A stretch of 64,000 nucleotides of DNA. Origin: Owenia fusiformis. Lineage: Eukaryota > Annelida > Polychaeta > Sabellida > Oweniidae. The notes beneath the pieces were generated by a model that was not told where the DNA came from, did not search any database, and saw only the letters and a program-made list of their open reading frames with translations. A program made the translations under genes and the position numbers. The stretch covers positions 32,692,109-32,756,108 of the forward strand of contig CAIIXF020000002.1 in the NCBI GenBank assembly GCA_903813345.2, given 5' to 3'. Positions 56,601 through 62,940 of this stretch are shown here, one piece after another (position 1 is the first letter of the stretch; each line of letters starts with the position of its first letter).

Positions 56601-59015
56601 GTCATTCTCCTCTCGAAACTCAAATTCACTTCTGAAAACACAAAAACAAATCAATTTAAATGAAAATAATAAACAAACAACTTGTAGATGAAATGAAAGA
56701 TCTAACAGCGCCGTAAAATATGAATTAGTAATATTGGTCTTTAATAATGTATATTTTCTAAGATAACTAAAATCTTAGCACCTCTTTTGTTTGAGCTTGA
56801 TAAAAGATACTTATATTTTCTTTAGATACAACATAGTCTACTTGAAACATTCCAAACATATTTTATTGAACTATTTATTAAGTATATATTTCATGTTTAT
56901 TCAATATTTGACATATTCCATTTTTATTATGTCATCACCACAAGTGGTGACATATCATTATAGTCTCCAACTTTTGTGTAGATAGAGTTCAGTGTTCCGT
57001 GGTTGGTGATTGGTGTTATGTGTTCTGCAGTTGGCATCTGTAACAAATGGCAGGTTGTGACATTTTGCATGTCAATACCTTGTTTCCCTCTACCGTCCTC
57101 TTAACATAAAAAGTCGTGCTCTTGATATCTACATATTACTGTACTTGACATGTCTATATGCATGTTAATCCGTTCTTTCCCTCTGGAGTCCTCTTAAAAT
57201 TACGATATCATGCTAATGATATCTAAATATGACTAAACATGTCTATATCCTTACCTTATCTGTATCAAATGGAGTAAATGTAAAAACACTTTATTCTTCA
57301 GTCTTTTATCATTCAAAGCTTATAACAGGAAGCAATTCAATCTTAAAGTAATGATTTTTACTTACCAAGTCGTATACTTCTTAAAGTTAGTTAGTGGGGG
57401 GAATTTACCCCTATATTTGGCAGAATATTTCAGATCGTGATACAAGCATAAAGTTTTGCTTTTCTACTACTTCAAACCTTTTAAAAAAAATCTGTCCCTG
57501 TGATCAATGGATTTTTTTACTTTTTCCCCCCAAAATCCAAGATGGCCGACACACTATAGCTCGGAAAATATATTTAGCTCTGATTTGGCAAATACAGCTG
57601 AAATGTAAAGTTTAAATTGTGTTTTCAGGACTAAATGCACTAATAGGGACACCACATAATACGTGTCATGAGCTTAAGTCAAAATAAATAATTATATGGG
57701 AGTTAAGCAAGGATCATTTCTGGCCCCCCTCTTATTTTGTTCATTTATAAGTTTGTATAACCCTACTCCTATGAATTAAACATAATTAGTAAGACTGTTC
57801 TTAAATTTTAGATTTTTATGCTCTGCTACATATCAAATTAGTTTGTATAAATGACCGTAGCTTAAAGAATTGAAGGATTTTCACAAATAAACGGTTTATC
57901 GAGTACAGACATTTACCATGCATTCACAATTACAGACTATTACAGCGACATCAGGACCACTAAAAGCAAATTCAATCATTCATTAAATTTTGGTTGAGGT
58001 TAAAAACATTAATACAGTCCATCAATGTATTCTATGCATTATTGAGTATGAATATGAAATATGTGGTTTTCCATGAGTCTTTAGTAAGGAGGAATGAAAT
58101 ACCAAGCAGGAAGGTGATGTGAAATTTGAGTAAGAATTTGCAAAATTTAAATCTAACAAAAATCTACCATTATTTGTAGAATTTTGATTAAATGTAAAAT
58201 ATTAATTCATCCCATAAATATATCTTATGCATTCTTTCACGGTGTCCAACCCAAACGCTCTTACATGCACAACGGAATGTTTCATCCATGCGGAAACCGG
58301 GCTAATGAAGATCCCACTATGACTGTAAGTATTGTTTCACTAGTTTCTCTTACATATCACGCGTTATGGTGACATATTATGTACCATTCGATGAACAATA
58401 CCCTGATCAAAGCTCCGTAGTGTAGATCAAACAAATCTGAAGTTGACGAATTGACCACAAATTACGAATTAAATTAGTATTTATATGAAATTTGCTCTAA
58501 AACATAAAACTATTGAACAAAAAGTTTATATGTGAATTAATCTTTCTTCTTTTGATGCCAAAGGATACAGTAGATCTTTTCTTTCTCTCCTTGAAAAGGA
58601 AAGTTGAGCCTAGTACCGCAGTGTTTCCAGTTCACTGTGTTAACCAGATCGCAGCATTTCTTGAATATGAGAATGTCATCATTTTTAAGACTTGATTTTT
58701 TGTTATCAAATCACGATGACGAAAATGTATGGTGTGATCAAGGTTTGGAATTTGACCAAAATATACTCTGATGCTCAACTCAACTAGTCGCATGTCTCGA
58801 CAAACAGGGTTTTGACCGGAAGAATGACAAATACGTTTATGAATTTAGATAACTATACTGCTTAAGACAGTTCTTCCTAATTGCTTCAAACGTCAACAGC
58901 CATCCAAGTACAATATATCACACCCATCAAATGGTATACTTGAAATAAGTAACACATACTTCTTATTCCCATCATTGGGGAAATTGTCAGATGACTCATC
59001 ATTTCCGTTCGCCAT
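20405..59015 (-). CDS. LMO7: LMO7/LIMCH1-type scaffold protein (partial CH, PDZ, E/R-rich helix, LIM)
   Basis: Large cytoskeletal scaffold. The family (vertebrate LMO7, LIMCH1; fly Smash) links adherens junctions and actin. Exons in transcript order: 59015-58960, 56631-56586, 46670-46172, 45936-45827, 44762-44605, 44275-44113, 43706-43647, 43362-43236, 42758-42597, 40916-40836, 40042-39974, 38436-37244, 36976-36860, 34832-34364, 34057-33468, 33263-33240, 32164-32072, 31853-31750, 29075-28979, 28607-28483, 27787-27764, 26350-26263, 25993-25912, 25125-24022, 20607-20405. They total 5,844 nt, exactly 1,948 codons, with all junctions in phase. Approximate residues: CH remnant 20-65, SSWK-KRR segment 238-290, PDZ 370-455, E/R-rich helix 1309-1490, LIM 1873-1935. 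The exon at 21963-22897 gives an alternative end. The full CH domain expected in LMO7 is missing from this form, so another promoter with CH exons may lie beyond 64000. Confidence 0.9.
21806..21811 (-). terminator. Polyadenylation signal for the alternative Ser-rich exon
   Basis: AATAAA on the minus strand, 152 nt after the stop at 21963. It gives the alternative exon its own 3' end, ahead of the LIM exon. Confidence 0.5.
21963..22897 (-). CDS. LMO7: LMO7-like alternative terminal exon: Ser-rich tail replacing the LIM domain
   Basis: A 935-nt exon with TATGTTAG acceptor in the phase left by exon 24. It reads LMTRRCRNCARLTSSGGT, then a Ser/Thr/Arg-rich region, and stops at 21965-21963. It contains about four tandem repeats of 25 residues starting STLS.ERPK..G (for example STLSEARPKNRGISGSQG). 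Using it gives a 2,191-residue protein that keeps only the first CxxC of the LIM domain plus a new CxxC. AATAAA lies 152 nt past the stop. The open frame over 310 codons, the phase fit and the poly(A) signal support a real exon. Confidence 0.75.
22956..23026. mobile_element. Very short TA-flanked MITE
   Basis: 71 bp between TA dinucleotides with ends CTGTAAAACCCCTCTAGG and GAGAGGTTTTATTG. The AAAACC(C/T)CTC ends resemble the larger CAGTGAAACCTG family at 29132 and 31164. Confidence 0.6.
23795..23850. repeat. Fragment of the end of the 52700-53850 repeat family
   Basis: CTATATCCCGATTGAATTTT then GTTTGGTGGGATAA resembles CTATATCCCTCCGAACTTTG, TTCGATGGGATAA at 53811-53846. Confidence 0.45.
24022..27787 (-). 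CDS. LMO7: LMO7-like exons 21-24: linker and first zinc-binding half of LIM domain
   Basis: Exons 27787-27764 (24 nt microexon whose phase is confirmed on both sides: PKTASTPR), 26350-26263, 25993-25912 (short repeat VPERRP twice, then QQQQQH) and 25125-24022. The last, 368 codons, is disordered and Pro/Ser/Arg-rich and ends AKRMCSHCGTELG, the first CxxC of the LIM domain. Its donor GTATGT leaves one base, which fits both downstream choices (20607 or 22897). Confidence 0.88.
25126..25215. repeat. 30-bp tandem repeat carrying splice acceptors of LMO7-like exon 24
   Basis: On the minus strand the motif GGGTATTTCAG followed by CA occurs three times at 30-bp spacing. The last copy is the acceptor used for exon 24. 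The reading frame stays open through all copies, so upstream acceptors would add 10 or 20 residues (AINMVYLGIS repeats). Confidence 0.85.
27030..27430. repeat. Degenerate tandem repeat of about 30-37 bp
   Basis: Around ten diverged copies of TTCATGCATTATATACAAAC plus ACACATGTA, in the intron between exons 21 and 22. Confidence 0.85.
28483..33263 (-). CDS. LMO7: LMO7-like exons 16-20: E/R-rich helical region
   Basis: Exons 33263-33240 (24 nt microexon, QPKENPKQ), 32164-32072, 31853-31750, 29075-28979 and 28607-28483. The protein is almost entirely Glu, Arg, Lys and Gln in helical register, for example KWEEDMRRVEEAEREMKEK and LQEEQRRIEEERLLEMDRQR. This matches the central E/R-rich stretch of LMO7 and is likely a long single helix or coiled coil. 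The microexon has good AG and GT borders and keeps frame. Confidence 0.88.
29132..29315. mobile_element. Pogo/Tigger-like MITE
   Basis: GTGAAACCTGTATATCTGAA at one end and AGACAGGGTTCACTG followed by TA at the other, with the internal pattern 'AATGTGAACACTTTT ... TTGTCCCGTCCAAGGGGTGTT'. This is the usual look of pogo-type (Tc1/mariner) miniature elements. Related fragments lie at 31164-31245, 31558-31694 and 62793-62940. Confidence 0.65.
31164..31245. mobile_element. Pogo-like MITE fragment
   Basis: TA then CAGTGAAACCTGAGTATC, TTCTGAACACCTAATCTGAG and CTGTCCAAGTGG, a diverged partial copy of the 29132 element. Confidence 0.5.
31558..31694. mobile_element. Pogo-like MITE copy
   Basis: Ends CAGTAAAAACTC and GACAGGTTTTACTG with internal CAATGTGAACACTTTTCTCT and TTGGCTGGTCCCTG. 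A TATA microsatellite sits inside. Confidence 0.55.
33468..36976 (-). CDS. LMO7: LMO7-like exons 13-15: proline-rich and linker region
   Basis: Exons 36976-36860, 34832-34364 and 34057-33468. Exon 14 has a formin-like polyproline run (SPPPLPGSAPPPLPGAPPP), a likely SH3 or profilin ligand, then RIRKEILKRRSDFFGVDD. Exon 15 has a short helix MTPEQIEEQERQIIANIERE, then paired GYDP motifs, and ends in a charged helix that runs into the coiled-coil region. All junctions are in phase. Confidence 0.85.
36595..36665 (+). repeat. Dispersed repeat (copy also at 43010-43080)
   Basis: CCATGTAATTTACC, then ATGCCCAAAATC and TCTTGGCACTGTCTGCTCTT. The second copy reads CCATGTAATTTACCCAACAT, GCTCAAAATC and TCTTGGCATTAGTCTGCTCT. 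Both are in LMO7-like introns, in the same orientation. Confidence 0.65.
37244..40916 (-). CDS. LMO7: LMO7-like exons 10-12: acidic cassettes and long disordered exon
   Basis: Exon 40916-40836 (27 codons, acidic) and exon 40042-39974 (23 codons) both start and end in phase 1, so either could be skipped without a frameshift. Exon 38436-37244 (about 397 codons) is Ser/Thr/Lys/Asp-rich with no recognised fold. Its acceptor AACAG at 38441-38437 continues phase 1, making the Met of MALKVETFPRIG internal. That Met has good context and an in-frame stop upstream in the intron, so an internal promoter is an alternative. Confidence 0.8.
38683..38870 (+). repeat. Dispersed repeat family A (at least 7 copies)
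   Basis: Shared order of words: ATGTACGTCTGCT, CTCTCTAAAA.TTGAATGAAG, ACAATTTAGAGTG, TGTTTATTTTATTCCTTGC, CCATTTTGCATTT, AAAACATGACCACCATG. Copies at about 38683-38870, 40690-40812, 42448-42570, 46996-47115, 49935-50085, 54295-54455 and 63412-63600, all in the same orientation. No terminal repeats or tail are evident. The class is unknown; a SINE or MITE is possible. Confidence 0.7.
40690..40812 (+). repeat. Family A copy
   Basis: TACAATTTAGAGTGTTTACT, CATGGCTGTTTATTTTATTT and AAAACATGACCACC; next to exon 10. Confidence 0.65.
41820..41935 (+). repeat. Dispersed repeat copy 2 (shared with 11640-11770)
   Basis: AGGGATAAGCAGTAAGATGT, AGATTTTC, TTTGTGAAGCTA and GAGCAAATGTG, colinear with the copy in the cyclase intron. 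Confidence 0.7.
42448..42570 (+). repeat. Family A copy
   Basis: TTGACTTTATTCCTTGCAAA, CCATTTTGCATTT and AAAACATAACCACCATGACA, directly downstream of exon 9 in transcript order. Confidence 0.6.
42597..43362 (-). CDS. LMO7: LMO7-like exons 8-9: PDZ domain
   Basis: Exon 43362-43236 gives NNRGFGFTVSGGRDKGG and AVLVEKVTLG, where GFGF is the PDZ carboxylate-binding loop. Exon 42758-42597 gives SAADVCELQEGDEIISINGR, the family 'GD.I..ING' core, and ends with LELKIKRF. All six strands can be followed. The first half of exon 9 with its acceptor is repeated twice more at 42776-42970. Confidence 0.93.
42680..42970. repeat. 95-bp tandem triplication of part of PDZ exon 9
   Basis: The unit covers the TTATAG acceptor, about 65 nt of exon 9 coding sequence (GSAADVCELQEGDEIISING) and flanking bases. 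CACG.CCATTTATGG recurs at 42696, 42791 and 42886, exactly 95 bp apart. The two extra copies lie in the intron upstream of exon 9 in transcript order and lack the rest of the exon. They differ by only a few bases, so the event is recent. Confidence 0.95.
43647..45936 (-). CDS. LMO7: LMO7-like exons 4-7: SSWK-KRR conserved segment
   Basis: Exons 45936-45827, 44762-44605, 44275-44113 and 43706-43647. Exon 4 is helical and Gln/Ala-rich (AAQEMAAQAQLMVKQAEIQK). Exon 5 starts NLSSWKDKRRRKSS, the hallmark of the conserved region after the CH domain in LMO7 and LIMCH1 (DUF4757). Exon 6 has an acidic run EEEEE and a proline-rich end. Exon 7 (60 nt) is a basic linker leading into the PDZ domain. Confidence 0.85.
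45368..45493. repeat. Tandem repeat of about 32 bp
   Basis: Four diverged copies of TAACCTACTGGGTAGCCATA plus AAGTACCTTAGT. Confidence 0.85.
46172..56631 (-). CDS. LMO7: LMO7-like exons 2-3: end of calponin-homology domain and Ser/Tyr-rich segment
   Basis: Exon 56631-56586 encodes SEFEFREENDRRIRN and exon 46670-46172 begins VAIAIFWIGKAAPDRGYSGP. Joined in phase 0 they match the last helices of the LMO7/LIMCH1 CH domain (family 'EETDRRVKNVLITLYWLGRKA...YNGP.LNLKAFE.LL'). The remainder of exon 3 (about 130 residues) is polar, probably disordered, with repeated SPGSS motifs. The intron between them is 9.9 kb and full of repeats. Confidence 0.85.
46750..46880 (+). repeat. Dispersed repeat family B copy
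   Basis: AACAAGGCATTAAGGTGCAA, AATGTCACCACCTGCCATTT, GTTACAGATGCC and GCCAAACACAGTCCA. Other copies: 51450-51600 (+), 55205-55560 (+) and 56930-57095 (inverted). Confidence 0.75.
46996..47115 (+). repeat. Family A copy
   Basis: GTATAATTTAGAGTGTTGAG and TGCCTGTTATTCCTTGTTGA, then ACCACTATGAAAT. Confidence 0.6.
49262..49370. repeat. Short tandem repeat ending in TTAA
   Basis: Three copies, about 40 bp each, of AAGCC.GGAATATCCCTTTA plus ACTGAAC. The first may be the right end of a small TTAA element beginning AGGGGCAATA at 49077; that part is weak. Confidence 0.6.
49935..50085 (+). repeat. Family A copy
   Basis: TTTTTACTTTATTCCTCGCT, CTATATTTTGCATTT and AAACATGACTTATGTGATAT. Confidence 0.6.
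50340..51065 (+). repeat. Local direct duplication, offset about 390 bp
   Basis: TTGATAGTACTATAATT, ATGAACCCTGT.AACAACCA, TTGGCACAATATGAT and CACCCCTTCTTCAGGTATAC occur at 50538-50672 and again at 50929-51064. CTATGACAAAGGAATGACA also recurs at 50342 and 50675. Confidence 0.85.
50421..50487. other. Near-perfect 67-nt hairpin
   Basis: The arm GTTGGACAGAATGTT(A)GTACAAA(T)GCAC pairs with GTGCTTTGTACAACATTCTG plus TCCAAC: 26 pairs with two single-base bulges, and a 13-nt loop TCACCTTCGGTTC. The shape is like a pre-miRNA or a small foldback. It lies within the duplicated intron segment but only one copy has it. Confidence 0.75.
51450..51600 (+). repeat. Family B copy
   Basis: AACAAGGCATTAACATGCAA, AATGTCACCGCCTGCCATTT and GCTACAGATGCTGACC. 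Confidence 0.75.
52700..53850. repeat. 140-bp tandem array ending in a GGAC microsatellite
   Basis: AAATATGAACAAAATCGCTC recurs at about 52813, 52954, 53101, 53248 and 53383 (spacing 135-147 bp), with a diverged sixth copy at 53681. Each unit also has AAAATGGCGGCCATTTTTCA. The array ends in (GGAC)n-like sequence at 53714-53803, then CCCTCCGAACTTTGTTCGAT plus GGGATAAAAAT. An inverted echo, GCGAATCCCATCGAACAGAA, lies at 52516, suggesting a boundary of the parent element there. Confidence 0.85.
54295..54455 (+). repeat. Family A copy
   Basis: ATTTCTCTCTAAAATTTGAA, AGAAGTATCTATATTTGGGG, CTCTATTTTGCATTTTCAAA and GCCACCATGAAATTTCAC. Confidence 0.65.
55205..55560 (+). repeat. Family B copy with expanded 25-bp minisatellite
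   Basis: Starts AACAAGGCATCAACATGCAA and AATGTCACAGCCTGCTATTT. From 55345 it runs into about eight copies of GTCATCACTTGTGGTGGTGA plus CATAA. The inverted copy at 56930 has a single unit (GTCATCACCACAAGTGGTGA), so the array grew from the end of this repeat. Confidence 0.85.
56092..56420. repeat. Tandem repeat of about 17-18 bp
   Basis: Roughly 18 diverged copies of CTCTCTCAAGTGAAAAC in intron 2, just past exon 2 in transcript order. Confidence 0.9.
56930..57095 (-). repeat. Family B copy (inverted)
   Basis: GTCATCACCACAAGTGGTGA, then CTGTAACAAATGGCAGGTTG and TGACATTTTGCATGTCAATA, the reverse complement of the copies at 46750, 51450 and 55205. Confidence 0.8.
58233..58324 (+). promoter_or_regulatory. 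Inverted copy of the LMO7-like exon 1 leader
   Basis: CACGGTGTCCAACCCAAACG then CTCTTACATGCA at 58236-58268 matches, inverted, the leader of exon 1 (minus strand, 59097-59066: ACGGTGTCCAACACAAACGC, TCTTACATGCA). Both continue to a similar GTTTCAT and then to an ATG; here ATG ACT is followed at once by the donor GTAAGT. The leader may contain a transcription start belonging to the element. Confidence 0.5.
58319..58695 (+). CDS. Possible two-exon small ORF inside the TTAA element
   Basis: ATG ACT at 58319-58324 with a consensus GTAAGT donor could splice in phase to an acceptor at 58562-58563, followed by DTVDLFFLSLKRKVEPSTAV and about 23 more residues to a TGA at 58693-58695. I do not recognise the product. 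It may be the start of an element gene that has been truncated, or chance. Confidence 0.25.
58960..59015 (-). CDS. LMO7: LMO7-like exon 1 (alternative first exon with start codon)
   Basis: ATG at 59015-59013 (A at -3, G at +4) opens MANGNDESSDNFPNDGNK, ending at a consensus GTATGT donor. It leaves two bases that complete a Lys codon with exon 2. No CH-domain sequence is encoded, so this exon starts the protein inside the normal CH domain. It lies within the TTAA-flanked element at 57385-61113. The start is supported only by phase, donor and Kozak context. A distal first exon upstream of the window is likely for a full-length form. Confidence 0.55.
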
Positions 59016-59290
59016 ACTCCAGAGCGTTTCTTTGGTTAGTTTCAGTAATGAAACGCTCAATCTTGCATGTAAGAGCGTTTGTGTTGGACACCGTGTCCTT
59101 TAATTGTGAAAATCAAATATGTGGTATGTTATGACTCCTCAGTAAAGAGGAAGGAAACGATTGGAGGGAAGATAATTTAAAATTTGGGTAGGAATTTGCT
59201 AATTAGAAATTAAATCTTCCAATATTCTACAATTATTTTGAATTACTAAATTATCACAATTTCTAAATAATATTTAATGAACAATTAATT

Positions 59291-59818
59291 TTGGCTAAGG
59301 CCATGGATGGTTTTTTAAGAATAACCAAAATGAATATAAAATATGGTAAAAAATCTATTCTAACATTTTGCAAACATGACACATCTGCAACAACTACATG
59401 TACTAGGGCAACAGCCCAACTCATATGTGGGTGTTTTCCATATACAGAACAAGTGAAACAATTGATAAAATACACCCAGAAAGTGCTTATTTTGCTAAAA
59501 AAGAAAGACCAATTGAGAGAATTCCACCTACTCACATGCCTTGGAATAGCACATTAAAGGAACAGCTTACCAGGCTGGTGTAGTTTGGGGACAAATGCTA
59601 AATGCTTCACCACCTGTAGGTTACTGGCCTTTATGACTACATCAACTGGGGATGGGACAATAATGAAACTGTTACCCCACTGTGGACAACCCAGACACAG
59701 TCCTCCAAAGCCTGCCAAGCTCTTGTACAATGTTCATACAAAAAGCTATGTTCTGTATGCACTTGTAAAAAGCCAGGACTTACATTTTGTGACAGTATTT
59801 ATGAGATTGAAATTATAA
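59291..59818 (+). pseudogene. Broken coding fragment, Cys-rich C-terminus, probably element-derived
   Basis: Looks like decayed protein-coding DNA: a stretch with FCKHDTSATTTCTRATAQLI and YTEQVKQLIKYTQKVL, then in another frame pieces such as INWGWDNNE, TPLWTTQTQSSKACQALVQC and CSVCTCKKPGL. The pattern GW..NE..PLWTT followed by a Cys-rich end is one I associate with multicopy uncharacterised proteins of marine invertebrates; that is memory, not a search. It is broken at least once. The end of this fragment is part of the tandem repeat that follows. Confidence 0.5.
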
Positions 59819-61045
59819 CAGAGTAAAAAAGATCCATGTGGAACTCCTTCAAAGGCTATTTTGTATTTGGAAGACAATAATTTAATTTGAACCTGAAATA
59901 TAAGATAAAATTATGTTTGAAATATTATCTTTATTCAAGAAAACAGGTTCATTCACTTAAGTTGTTGCAAAATAAGAGCCCTCCCAAAACACTAGATGTA
60001 AACAACATGCTTTACTACTGAAACAGTATTATTTTTAAACCACATTTATCTCTATATATGAATCTACAGTGTTATTTGTACCAAATTATGCGTATATGGC
60101 GGCCATTTTGAATTTTTCTTAAAATACTGTTCGGTTTTATCGATTACAGGGATGGAATTTTTCCTAATAGCATAATAACAGATGTAAAAAGTCAGGACTT
60201 ACAAATACAGACTTGTGCAATTGCACATGCAATTCTGTATAAGTCATTAACATTTTATGACAGTATATATGAGATTGTGATTATAACAGAGTAAAAAGGA
60301 ACCATGTGGAACTCCTTTAAAGGCTATTTTATACTTGTAAGACAATAATTTAACTTGAACTTGAAATATTAGATTGAAAAGATGTGTGAAATATTATCTT
60401 ATTCAAGAAAACAGGTTCATTCACTTCAATTGTTGCAAAATAAGAGCCCTCCCAAAATAGAACCTTGTAAACTCCCTATATAAAGTAATTTTGTCCAAAT
60501 TCAAATCATTAATGAATGTGTCTGTATTTCTAGATGTAAACAACATGCTTTACTACTGAAACAGTATTATTTTTAAACCACATTTATCTCTATATATGAA
60601 TCTATAGTGTTATTTGTACCAAATTATGCATATATGGCCCCCATTTTGGATTTTTCTTGAAATAGTGTTCGATTTATAGATCACAGGGATGGAATTTTTT
60701 CTAATAGCATAATAAGAGATGTAAAAAGTCAGGACTTACAAATACAGACTTCAGTTGTTGAAAAATAAGAGCCCTCCCAAAATAGAACCTTGTAGAATCC
60801 CTATATAAAATCATTTTGTCCAAATTCAAATCGTTAATGAATGTGACTGTATTTCTAGATGTAAACAACATGCTTTGCTCCTGTTCCAATATTATTTTAA
60901 ACCATATCTATCTCTATATATGAATCTAGAGTGTTATTTGTACCAAATTATGCCTATATGGCGGCCATCTTGAATTTTTCTCGAAATAGTGTTCGGTTTT
61001 ATTGATCACAGGGATGGAATTTTTCCTAATAACATAAATAACAGA
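59765..61045 (+). repeat. Tandem copies of the element's right end
   Basis: CTAGATGTAAACAACATGCT recurs at about 59991, 60532 and 60857, and CAGGGATGGAATTTTTCCTA or close variants near 60149, 60685 and 61010. Units are about 540 and 325 bp; the last is shortened. AGAGCCCTCCCAAAA also appears three times. Confidence 0.9.
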
Positions 61046-62792
61046 TTAAGCCATTAAATTTGCTTGTATCACCAATTGAAATATTTTCCAGCAAATTCCC
61101 CCCACTAAGTAGGTTAACGATGCAATTTCAATGTTATAATAGAATGACTTTACTGTTTACACGTCCCGCAAAAAAATTGGTCTGTTCACTGTATTCTATT
61201 CTCTGACTAGAGACTGACATGGCACATTATTTCGAATTTCTATATAATTGTATATGCATATTTCAGGACTGTTTCTTTCATACCTTGATAATTACAGTAA
61301 TTGAAATTAGAACGAAACTTAACTTTTAATATGTGATATAATGATGTTTTTTACTTTGGGGATGTTTGCAGACGACTTCTTGTTCAAACAAAGGAGGGTC
61401 AAAGAACATTTCACATAACCTGGGAATAAAAAATTACATGTCCAGGTCAAGTTTTAAAACAGAAAATACAGTGTCAAAGAGTATAATTCATCAAGAATAA
61501 AGCAAACAGGCACGAGACAGCACTATTAAATATACAGAAATGCAAATGTTCTGCACTTCATTTAAATTATTGACACATATTTGGCATAACGAAAAGAATT
61601 AGAGAGAATTTTACAAAGATTCTAGAATGTCAGATTGTTAACTGATTTTGATATATAAAGCATAACATTACAACAATAATGCCAACATTATGTATTATGC
61701 TACCAATTGTTTAGTCCCAGGGTGTCAGAACTTCAGACTTTACTCATACACACTTGTTCAATAAAAAATCAATAAAAACGTCAGAAAAGTAAACAAAATC
61801 ACATATTTCGAATTTTTCACTCTGAAGCCTAAATTCACTTGGTTTTTATTCAACAATCACAGTGACATCTATAAGTCACAAAGGAAAAAATAATCATTAT
61901 AACTAAGTGAGAAGTATTGGTAACTTACATTTCTTTTTAGACAAATGTTGGCAAAAGTCACCTTGCATAATTATAATGCATACTTTTATTACCATTTAGC
62001 TTATCTTCTATTGAAAGATGGCAGTGTGGCATAAGCATCTACATGAAAATTTTGGTACAAGGGTTCACAGATCCAAGTTGAATTTGATTTTCTGAAATAT
62101 TTTTTGTGTCTTTATGAATATATTCAATGTAGATATTCACGAAGAATTCTCATGATTTAAGCATGGTCTTTTTTGCTGATATGAATACTCACTTGGAAAG
62201 TGAACTACTAGTATTTTGTAGAAAAGGGGAAAAAACAAGAAAACGCATTGCCTTCCTTACCAACATACTCATAATAACATTTATTCATTACATATTTATA
62301 AACATTTAAACTATATAAACAATAAAGAAATTAAAGAATTTCAAGGACTTCATAGAATTTTTCTGAGTGTTTCATGATGTTAGACACCATTCATTCTAAA
62401 GTGGTCTCATAGGGATGGCATTCACATTTGAAATATTTCATATTTTATCTCATTCAAAGGTCTAGGTTCAATATCTACTTCACAAATCTGTAAATTCTAA
62501 ACATCCTAATTGGAATTGAATTTAGCTCCATTACGAGGTTTTATTAGGTAGTAGGTATAATTCTAGGTTGAAAAAGTAAATTAAAAAACAGATGTGAGAT
62601 CTTACTTAAACTATAAACAGGAAATAAAGAGAATTTTCAAAATTCCCATGGATCAGAAAATAGTCTTGCTTCAGGCCCTTGTGAACCCCCCCCCCCTCCT
62701 CTCTCTCTCTCTCTCTCTCTTAACCACCTCACCTCGTCTGGAGGTGAAGTCAACATGGGGGTGAAGAGATCTGAAGTTTGAAATGAAAACTA

Positions 62793-62940
62793 AAATAAAA
62801 CCTGTATGTCTGAACACCTCTCTAATCTGAATACCTTGTAATGTGAACATTTTTTTCTGATCCCAATTTTGTGATCTGCCAAAGATTTTGATGTCAAAAA
62901 TTTCAAAATGTGAAAACCTGCCAATCTAGACATGTACAGC
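62793..62940. mobile_element. Pogo-like MITE fragment
   Basis: AAACCTGTATGTCTGAACAC then CTAATCTGAATACC, AATGTGAACATTTTTTTCTG and GTGAAAACCTGCCAATCTAG match the left part of the 29132 element. Confidence 0.55.

Larger units (their letters stand above)
57385..61113. mobile_element. TTAA-flanked DNA element (3.7 kb) containing LMO7-like exon 1
   Basis: TTAA at 57381-57384 and 61114-61117. The ends are inverted: TTAGTGGGGGGAATTT at the left and AAATTCCCCCCACTAA at the right. The inversion runs inward about 190 bp with shared words GTGATACAAGCA, ATCCCTGTGATCAAT or TCCCTGTGATCAATG, and CAAGATGGCCG. The interior holds broken coding-like sequence at 59291-59818 (+), tandem copies of its right end, and host exon 1 on the minus strand. 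The TTAA target fits piggyBac- or Kolobok-type elements; I recognise no intact transposase. It could instead be two separate inverted copies of a smaller element. Confidence 0.55.

Noticed and set aside
61367-61419. Possible CH-domain exon on the minus strand (LCEMFFDPPLFEQE after a good TTATTCCCAG acceptor), resembling the 'LFDPGDLQ' part of LMO7
   Set aside because: No donor leaves the phase 2 needed to join exon 2, and the match is short and gapped. It also lies just outside the TTAA element where no other CH exon is seen.
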